Positions 56,605 to 64,000 of a stretch of DNA of 64,000 nucleotides are shown in pieces. The translations under genes and the position numbers were made by a program. Positions within the stretch are counted from its first letter, which is position 1, and the number at the start of each line of letters is the position of its first letter. Source of the stretch: Siphonodentalium dalli (Eukaryota > Mollusca > Scaphopoda > Gadilida > Siphonodentaliidae); contig CP136065.1 of assembly GCA_032622095.1 (NCBI GenBank), positions 205,760,151 to 205,824,150 of the forward strand, written 5' to 3'. The notes beneath the pieces were generated by a model. It did not search any database. It was not told where the DNA came from and worked only from the letters and a program-made list of their open reading frames with translations.

Positions 56605-58463
56605 TAGTGCCTTTGGTTCCCTTGAAGAGTAATGTGTGAATCAACAATTTTTGTTGAGCAAGTGGAGATGTTTCAGTTGCTATACAGACCAACTAACAGA
56701 TATAAATGATTTTCATTGTGGCATACCTAACACCCATACCAAACAAATCTTGAAAATATTCAAAATCCAAAGTTTTATTGCAAAGACTAAACTTTTTTAT
56801 CACGGCAATTAACTAATTAAAGACAACATATTACGTTCCGACGCACCGAATACGATTGGCGATATATAGCACTTCCCACCATCTCACAATGAAACACTAA
56901 TGTTAGATAGTACTAAAATTATTGCTAATATTTTGTTACATGTATGTGTTTGGTATCTGGAGAAATTGCTCCACATTTAACTAAATGTGTATGCGCCAAC
57001 ATGAAGTATATGCAGCGGGCGGCGAATCTGTTATGCATACACACAATTGCGATGTCATTTCTACACATATATTTTTTTATCAGTGTGCCGTATACGCATT
57101 TTCCTTGTCAACGCTCTGCATTGCAGCGATCCGCAATTAAAAAATGCCAGAAAGTTTGATTTTCTGGTATCGCACTATGATCACGATGCACACGAAACGT
57201 ATAGGTGTGACAGAAACGTCCAGGTGCGAAAAAACGTCCAGATGGGACAGAAACTTCCAGGTGGGACAGAAACGTCCAGGTCACACGTGCGACAGAAACG
57301 TCCAGATGTGACAGAAAGCAAACTTGAAAACAAGACTGCCATTTTAGCAGAAAAGTCTGACCAGATTGAAATTGTACTGAAGGTTAATGATGTCGACACA
57401 CACACACAATATGAGCTAATAAACTGCCATGAAAATGCGTGCCCAATGTAAGTAGATGGAACAAATGGAAACGACCAATATGACATGATACATGGCTTTA
57501 GTATGACACTAGAATCGGTCGATTGTGTGGTCTGAGGATTTCACAGAAAACGGCTTTGATCTCCCGTATATAGTCTACATTATGGGGATGAAATTCCCGT
57601 TATGGTTTATACCGCCGCATTATGGGGATACCGAAACATTCCTAAAATAACTGATGTTCAAAGCTTGGGATATTATTGACCTTGGCCCTCATCGCTGTAA
57701 TGCTTGGCCAAGATCTAACAGAGGCGCAATGGTTACAAATGGATCGACAATACCGTGTTCGTGCTTTCAACTTTCCACACAAAAGCTACTTTAATGCTTT
57801 TTATTTTTATCACACCACCGAATATATATAGTATATATTAAAAAAATTAAAACAAATATCTCGACCTATACCCTGCTTTTAAATTCCCCTCATTATGGAA
57901 CAACCAGAAAGATGATTTACGAGAGCCAAGATTGAAATCGCATCTAAAACGCAAGCTTATACCCCCCCCCCCCCCCCCAACTTTGTTAACAATTTTCAAC
58001 AGTCTAGATGCTAGGATTTTTCCATTTTCTTGTTCAAATTTCAAAATTTTCGCACACCGGGCCGAATCATGGAAACAGTATTTTACTACATTTGGACAAA
58101 TTTGTGGACTGAAATGTAATCAGTTGGAGATTTGTTTCCAAACTAAGGGTATGGGGTTTGAAATATCCAACACAAGGAAAGCTTGAGGCCAGTCTAGATG
58201 CTAGGATTTTGCGATTATCTTGTTTAGTTTTTAAAATGTTCTCACATCGGACTCCCTAACTCTGGAACACATTTAGCTCCCTGTTTCCAGGACGACGTGA
58301 GTGATGGCCGAGGAAGAGGACAGATAGCACCGAATACTAGTACTATGTCGAGACAAGCACCGTGTTCGAGTGAGCTAAATACCACGATGTGTTCCGATTG
58401 CATCAACTATCCCTGGGGATCTCCAGTGGGCAACATAATGAAGCAATGTTATGGGCTCAGACA
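56605..58463 (+). mobile_element. Second LINE copy, 5' end only, head to tail with the first
   Basis: It repeats 50119-51969 at about 99 percent identity by eye (around a dozen substitutions, a longer C-run at 57963-57978, one T fewer in a T-run). It begins directly after the first copy's 3' UTR and stops at 58463 (GCTCAGACA, then unrelated sequence), 39 codons into ORF1. LINE copies are normally 5'-truncated; this one keeps the 5' end and lacks everything 3'. It has the same orientation as the first copy. Confidence 0.9.
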
Positions 58464-58488
58464 CGTGATTGTTCCGTCTGGGCCATAA
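58345..58488 (+). pseudogene. Truncated LINE ORF1 (3' part missing)
   Basis: From ATG 58345 the first 39 codons match ORF1 of the complete copy with one amino-acid change (GNIMKQC for GNTMKQC). After 58463 the frame continues in unrelated sequence to a stop at 58486-58488. It cannot encode a functional ORF1 protein. Confidence 0.88.
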
Positions 58489-58607
58489 CAGTACTTTCAG
58501 TAGTGCAAATCGGCCGACTCGTTCTATTGGGACAAGGACACGTCTAATGTGCGTAATTCGACAACAACTGGCTGAGTTTGTGTACATCATGGACATAAAA
58601 GCACATT

Positions 58608-59107
58608 TTAAAGGCACGGGTGGCGTTCTTTGTAGAAATATTCATATTTGTTCGAATCGCCACCAACAGAAGGAATATTAAAATATGTATAGTTTTGTTC
58701 ATATGCCAACATAATTAGCGCGTAAATATTATATTGCCGTCAAGACGTACGATGGTGTACGTAAAGAAGAGCCTGCTCAGGCTGCTCGTGTCACAGAAGT
58801 TTTGCTTTTGTTTACATAACACAGCACAATTATATTGGTTAATCACACACAAATGAAATAAACGCTCTTTATTTTTTCCATATCAGGAAAACAGTAACAA
58901 ATAACGCTCTTTATGTTTACCATTTCCGGATCCAAACAAAAGCCAGGTTCTGTAACGTTATTTGACAATAACATACTGTTTATGCAATATTTCTGATTGG
59001 TATAATAACACAGTCTGTCTATATTTTACTACTATTATTTCAGTTTATGTCGGTTTTTGTGAATATTTTCACAGAATACCCACCGCCAACGTCGCCCGTA
59101 TCTTTAA
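58608..59107. mobile_element. TTAA-bounded non-autonomous element, family A
   Basis: TTAA at 58608-58611 and 59104-59107. The ends are TTAAAGGCACGGGTGGCG and (complement) TTAAAGATACGGGCGACG, an inverted repeat with three mismatches in 18. It has the same internal layout as 30461-30962, including two CGCTCTTTAT words and CCATATCAGG between them. 500 bp, no coding capacity. Confidence 0.8.
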
Positions 59108-59172
59108 GAACAGGGTTTCATCTCAAAGTTGATATAATTGATTGTAATTCAATTGAGTATTTGTCACTAAAA

Positions 59173-59250
59173 ACAAGCCGACTCGTTCACAAACTGTTTT
59201 CATGCTCGAATCCCAGAATGTACAACTCAACAGGGTATGTTTATATCATA
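59173..59250 (+). repeat. Dispersed repeat shared with 16186-16262
   Basis: CTCGTTCACAAACTGTTT and CATGCTCGAATCCCAGAATG match the earlier copy. It directly precedes the first unit of the 27-bp satellite, whereas the earlier copy has no satellite, so the array is not an integral part of this repeat. Confidence 0.7.
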
Positions 59251-59251
59251 A

Positions 59252-61768
59252 TTTCTATCTGGCTGTCGTGTGTTATGGTTTCTATCTGGCTGTCGTGTGT
59301 TATTGTTTCTATCTGGCTGTCGTGTGTTATTGTTTCTATCTGGCCGTCGTGTGTTATTGTTTCTATCTGGCTGTCGTGTGTTATTGTTTCTATCTGGCTG
59401 TCGTGTGTTATTGTTTCTATCTGGCTGCCGTGTGTTATTGTTTCTATCTGGCTGTCGTGTGTTATTGTTTCTATCTGGCTGTCGTGTGTTATTGTTTCTA
59501 ACTGGCTGTCGTGTGTTATTGTTTCTATCTGGCTGTCGTGTGTTATTGTTTCTATCTGGCTGTCGTGTGTTATTGTTTCTATCTGGCTGTCGTGTGTTAT
59601 TGTTTCTATCTGGCTGTCGTGTGTTATTGTTTCTATCTGGCTGTCGTGTGTTATTGTTTCTATCTGGCTGTCGTGTGTTATTGTTTCTATCTGGCTGTCG
59701 TGTGTTATTGTTTCTATCTGGCTGTCGTGTGTTATTGTTTCTATCTGGCTGTCGTGTGTTATTGTTTCTATCTGGCTGTCGTGTGTTATTGTTTCTATCT
59801 GGCTGTTGTGTGTCATTGTTTCTATCTGGCTGTCGTGTGTTATTGTTTCTATCTGGCTGTCGTGTGTTATTGTTTCTATCTGGCTGTCGTGTGTTATTGT
59901 TTCTAACTGGCTGTCGTGTGTTATTGTTTCTATCTGGCTGTCGTGTGTTATTGTTTCTATCTGGCTGTCGTGTGTTATGGTTTCTATCTGGCTGTCGTGT
60001 GTTATTGTTTCTATCTGGCTGTCGTGTGTTATTGTTTCTATCTGGCTGTCGTGTGTCATTGTTTCTATCTGGCTGTCGTGTGTTATTGTTTCTATCTGGC
60101 TGTCGTGTGTTATTGTTTCTATCTGGATGTCGTGTGTTATTGTTTCTATCTGGCTGTCGTGTGTTATTGTTTCTATCTGGCTGTCGTGTGTTATTGTTTC
60201 TATCTGGCTGTCGTGTGTTATTGTTTCTATCTGGCTGCCGTGTGTTATTGTTTCTATCTGGCTGTCGTGTGTTATTGTTTCTATCTGGCTGTCGTGTGTC
60301 ATTGTTTCTATCTGGCTGTCGTGTGTTATTGTTTCTATCTGGCTGTCGTGTGTTATTGTTTCTATCTGGCTGTCGTGTGTTATTGTTTCTATCTGGCTGT
60401 CGTGTGTTATTGTTTCTATCTGGCTGTCGTGTGTTATTGTTTCTATCTGGCTGTCGTGTGTTATTGTTTCTATCTGGCTGTCGTGTGTTATTGTTTCTAT
60501 CTGGCTGTCGTGTGTTATTGTTTCTATCTGGCTGTCGTGTGTTATTGTTTCTATCTGGCTGTCGTGTGTTATTGTTTCTATCTGACTGTCGTGTGTCATT
60601 GTTTCTATCTGGCTGCCGTGTGTTATTGTTTCTATCTGGCTGTCGTGTGTTATGGTTTCTATCTGGCTGTCGTGTGTTATTGTTTCTATCTGGCTGTCGT
60701 GTGTTATTGTTTCTATCTGGCTGTCGTGTGTTATTGTTTCTAACTGGCTGTCGTGTGTTATTGTTTCTATCTGGCTGTCGTGTGTTATTGTTTCTATCTG
60801 GCTGTCGTGTGTTATTGTTTCTATCTGGCTGTCGTGTGTTATTGTTTCTATCTGGCTGTCGTGTGTTATTGTTTCTATCTGGCTGTCGTGTGTCATTGTT
60901 TCTATCTGGCTGCCGTGTGTTATTGTTTCTATCTGGCTGTCGTGTGTTATTGTTTCTAACTGGCTGTCGTGTGTTATTGTTTCTATCTGGCTGTCGTGTG
61001 TTATTGTTTCTATCTGGCTGTCGTGTGTTATTGTTTCTATCTGGCTGTCGTGTGTTATTGTTTCTATCTGGCTGTCGTGTGTTATTGTTTCTATCTGGCT
61101 GTCGTGTGTTATTGTTTCTATCTGGCTGTCGTGTGTTATTGTTTCTATCTGGCTGTCGTGTGTTATGGTTTCTATCTGGCTGTCGTGTGTTATTGTTTCT
61201 ATCTGGCTGTCGTGTGTTATTGTTTCTATCTGGCTGTTGTGTGTCATTGTTTCTATCTGGCTGTCGTGTGTTATTGTTTCTATCTGGCTGTCGTGTGTTA
61301 TTGTTTCTATCTGGCTGTCGTGTGTTATTGTTTCTATCTGGCTGTCGTGTGTTATTGTTTCTATCTGGCTGTCGTGTGTTATTGTTTCTATCTGGCTGTC
61401 GTGTGTTATTGTTTCTATCTGGCTGTCGTGTGTTATTGTTTCTATCTGGCTGTCGTGTGTTATTGTTTCTATCTGGCTGTCGTGTGTTATTGTTTCTATC
61501 TGGCTGTCGTGTGTTATTGTTTCTATCTGGCTGTCGTGTGTTATTGTTTCTATCTGGCTGTCGTGTGTTATTGTTTCTATCTGGCTGTCGTGTGTTATTG
61601 TTTCTATCTGGCTGTCGTGTGTTATTGTTTCTATCTGGCTGTCGTGTGTTATTGTTTCTATATGGCTGTCGTGTGTTATTGTTTCTATATGGCTGTCGTG
61701 TGTTATTGTTTCTATATGGCTGTCGTGTGTCATTGTTTCTATCTGGCTGTCGTGTGTTATTGTTTCTG
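59252..61768. repeat. 27-bp satellite array, 93 units
   Basis: The 27-bp unit reads TTTCTATCTGGCTGTCGTGT then GTTATTG. Register is exact from 59252 to 61762, with a partial unit after. Substitution variants (AACTGG, GTTATGG, CTGCCG, GTGTCATTG, TATATGG) are scattered, and some recur in the same relative order. The last three full variants share TATATGG. Frames on both strands stay open for 380-860 codons because 27 is divisible by three and the unit lacks stops in those frames. The translations (for example NNNTRQPDR on the minus strand) are mutually incompatible, so none is called as a gene. Confidence 0.97.
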
Positions 61769-62129
61769 CGACTCTCATGTCTGTTTATTTTCGCACACAT
61801 AATGTCTCTTAATGAATAGATTGTTCCTGGTCCAAAATTGCAAAAAACACTGAAAACGTAGTAACTTGAGCCTTCAGAAACACTGGCCGCAATGCTTCAC
61901 TCTATTTGCCGCCGTCATCTAATTTCAAACAAACTGGAATAACGGCCTATTTCCGATGCCACAATAAAGACATCCATGTTGGAGGGCATCTTGGATAATA
62001 AAGTTTCCCCAAAGCAGATTTTTGCGGATTTTGTTGTTCCTGCGGCTTTTTCGCGTCGAATGACACCCAAATCAGCTTGTATCCTATTTCTGCCGGGTTG
62101 ATTCCCACATTCTGCTTCAACGACCACAC
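61769..62129. other. Non-coding stretch between two tandem arrays
   Basis: A diverged piece resembling the following 62-bp repeat (AGAAACACTGGCCGCAATGC) appears near 61876-61895. Otherwise nothing was recognised. Confidence 0.45.
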
Positions 62130-62717
62130 TCTATGCTTCAGTCACACTAAATTCACGCAGCAACCCTGGTCGCAATGCTGGAGCCAGGACGAGTATGCTT
62201 CAATCACAATAGATTCATGCAGCAACTCTAGTCACAATGCTGGAGCTTGGACGAGTTTGCTTCAGTCACATTAGATTCATGCAGCTACACTGGTCGCAAT
62301 GTTGGAGCCTGGACGAGATTGTTTCAGTCACATTAGATTCATGCAGCAATTCTTGAGCATGGACGAGTATGATTCAGTCACATTAGATTCATGTAGCAAC
62401 TCTGGTCGCAATGTTGGAGCTTGGACGAGTTTGCAACTGGAGTCTAAGCAAGTATGCTTAATTCACATTAGATTCATGCAGAAACACTGGTCGCAATGCT
62501 GGAGCCTAAGTAAGTATGCTTAATTCACATTAGATTCATGCAGAAACACTGGTCGCAATGCTGGATCTTGGGCGAGTTTTCCTCAGTCACATTATATTTA
62601 TGCAGCAACGCTGGTCGCAATGCTGGAGCCTGAAGAAGTATGCTTAATTCACATTATATTCATGCAGCAACACCGGTCGAAATGTTGGAGCCTGGACGAG
62701 CATACTTCAGTCACATG
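62130..62717 (+). repeat. 62-bp degenerate tandem array, about 9-10 units
   Basis: Units contain TTCAGTCACATTAGATTCAT, then GCAGCAAC-CTGGTCGCAATG and CTGGAGCCTGGACGAGTATG. The period is about 62 bp, with some units shortened (near 62350) or altered (AAGCAAGTATGCTTAATT near 62445, 62510, 62640). Divergence between units is much higher than in the 27-bp array just upstream, so it is older. Confidence 0.9.
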
Positions 62718-63684
62718 ACTTGAAACATATTTCAATTTTCATAATATACAAAGAGAATTAGGGCACAAGTTTTTACAACTTATGAAGCCCCTCTCCGACA
62801 CAATATAGTAGCAGACATGTAATCAAGATGACGATTTAAACGTGTTTGCATGGTGATCAGTTTTGAGATATATGATTTGTATTGCCAGGAGTTGTGTGGA
62901 AATGTGTTTAAAATGTCTCTACATTATGAATGTTTGGTACGATTAGTGAGTGCTAATATCTAATCTATTATTAGCATGTGTATGTTTGGAGGTAAAACAT
63001 AATAGTACAGCCATGAATTCGATTTTGGTTCTGGTAGCGCACTGGAAGACAGTATGGTAATTAATAAGAACTTGATTGGTTGGGGGTTGTCCATTTGTAT
63101 TTAGTCACATTAGATGCTTATCCCAGTCAGTGTAACACGAACTGATAGTTTCCTGGTAGTAATTTTTGCTCCCTTATTCTAAATACCTTATCTGATCTAG
63201 TGATTCACTAACATAACAGCACGAACAATGGTTCTAAAGTCATAGTAGTATTCAGCCCCCGAAATGGGCGAACACGCCAGTCAAAGATAACCAATTATGT
63301 GTCACCTCTAGTAATACACATCAGTCACCCAATCTATATAGATGGATCGGTATTCATTTCAGAATGTGATTACAGTGATGGTTAAAAACTTAAGACGAAA
63401 GATATATTTGTGCGTATAACGATATTCGGAAACAACGCATTAAATTAGGATTCATTCCTTTACCATTTATTGGCATTCGCAACATACTCTTTGTTAACAT
63501 ATACCATGTGTTGCAAAGTGCCAATGTCCGCTGAAAGTAACTATTTTCAATTTCCTTATAGCGTGCTTGAGAACATAGTTACGAAGGAAACAATTCATAT
63601 AATCACTGAAAATTGAAATGCGACAGTTTTGTTGCATGGAAATAGATATTACTGCCCAATTCAGATTCTGTTCTATTTCTTGTC
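62718..63684. other. Non-coding stretch
   Basis: No open frame of note, no repeats seen. Confidence 0.4.
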
Positions 63685-63894
63685 ATGACAGGCCATTTGC
63701 CACTGGTAAAAAACATGTACCACAGATATATATATGTACTTTGCGAGCTGGCCCCCAGGACTTACACTGATGACACATGCGTGCGTTGCAAAGACAAGAA
63801 GGTCATATCACATATATTTTGGGCATGTGAACACGTTCAATGTTTTCGGAAAGATACACATTCATATGGTAACGAAAACAGCGTCAAATTGTAA
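63685..63894 (+). pseudogene. Probable LINE ORF2 C-terminal remnant (CCHC motif)
   Basis: A 69-codon frame contains C32-x2-C35-x7-H43-x4-C48 in CVRCKDKKVISHIFWACEH. The C-x2-C-x7-H-IFWAC pattern is typical of the C-terminal zinc-knuckle region of L1/Tx1-like LINE ORF2 proteins. Nothing upstream resembles reverse transcriptase, so only a short remnant is left. A chance match is possible. Confidence 0.4.
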
Positions 63895-64000
63895 GCGACT
63901 ATGCGAATGGTGATAATTGGGTCCCGCTGTGTAAATGGAAACTATATCACTAACTTATGTCATTTATTTTGGCTTTTATTGAGACATTTTATCTATAGAA

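Noticed and set aside
50119-58463. LTR retrotransposon with 1.85-kb direct terminal repeats
   Set aside because: ORF2 has an APE-type endonuclease and a LINE-type reverse transcriptase, with no protease, RNase H plus integrase order, primer-binding site or TG...CA ends. The right-hand repeat contains the start of ORF1, so it is a second element copy.
59047-61819. Open frames of up to 857 codons, including an Asn/Arg-rich and a hydrophobic repeat protein
   Set aside because: They are by-products of the 27-bp satellite, open in several frames on both strands at once. No non-repetitive domain is attached.

Overview
This window reads as non-coding, repeat-dense DNA from a eukaryote, most likely an invertebrate and probably a mollusc. 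It is AT-rich, has no operon-like gene spacing, and carries microsatellites, minisatellites, many terminal-inverted-repeat elements and long foldback palindromes. The only long non-repetitive open frames are the two ORFs of a non-LTR retrotransposon. The mollusc assignment is an inference from repeat style (a GACGTTAAAC motif followed by CAAT-type tails, and the LINE architecture). No host gene could be identified with confidence. One minus-strand open frame at 23228-23624 with good splice-site context is the best candidate exon.

Layout. 1-11 kb: a broken LINE 3' end (minus strand, 2239-3138), the first TTAA-bounded elements (1817-2160, 7653-8038), a TA-bounded element with GCGATATTGAGCGC-type repeats (6471-6949) and palindromes (7067-7283, 8987-9076, 11145-11304). 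11.8-12.4 kb: a 25-bp minisatellite. 13.3-15.3, 20, 29-31 and 37-39.4 kb: nine elements carrying a 69-nt hairpin module, with at least three kinds of outer ends. 22.5-23.0 kb: a foldback element of about 510 bp. 29.7-31.2 kb: a nested and abutting train of four TTAA elements. 31.26-33.06 kb: a 36-bp satellite of 50 units, the first 46 identical by eye. 34.2-35.3 kb: a TA-bounded transposon. 39.6-41.5 kb: about 29 units of a 64-bp repeat with CAAT-type spacers. 44.6-46.1 kb: a possible Helitron end, degenerate repeats, microsatellites and a nearly perfect 228-bp palindrome. 47.2-47.8 kb: a 330-bp tandem duplication.

The centrepiece is 50.1-58.5 kb. It holds an apparently full-length LINE (about 1.73-kb 5' region, ORF1 of 363 aa, ORF2 of 1157 aa with endonuclease, reverse transcriptase and a C-terminal CCHC motif, then a 3' UTR with AATAAA). 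A second copy of the same element's 5' end follows it directly, head to tail, and breaks off early in ORF1. ORF1 and ORF2 overlap by 8 nt (ATGGGTGA). A 27-bp satellite of 93 units (59.25-61.77 kb), a 62-bp repeat array (62.1-62.7 kb) and a probable LINE C-terminal remnant (63.7 kb) close the window.

Taken together, the window is an accumulation site for mobile elements and satellites. The TTAA-bounded families suggest non-autonomous elements moved in trans by a piggyBac-type transposase, and the TA-bounded ones suggest Tc1/mariner-type movement. No transposase gene was seen here, so both assignments rest on target-site patterns. Many long open frames inside the satellites are by-products of unit lengths divisible by three (or of stop-free units) and are not annotated as genes.
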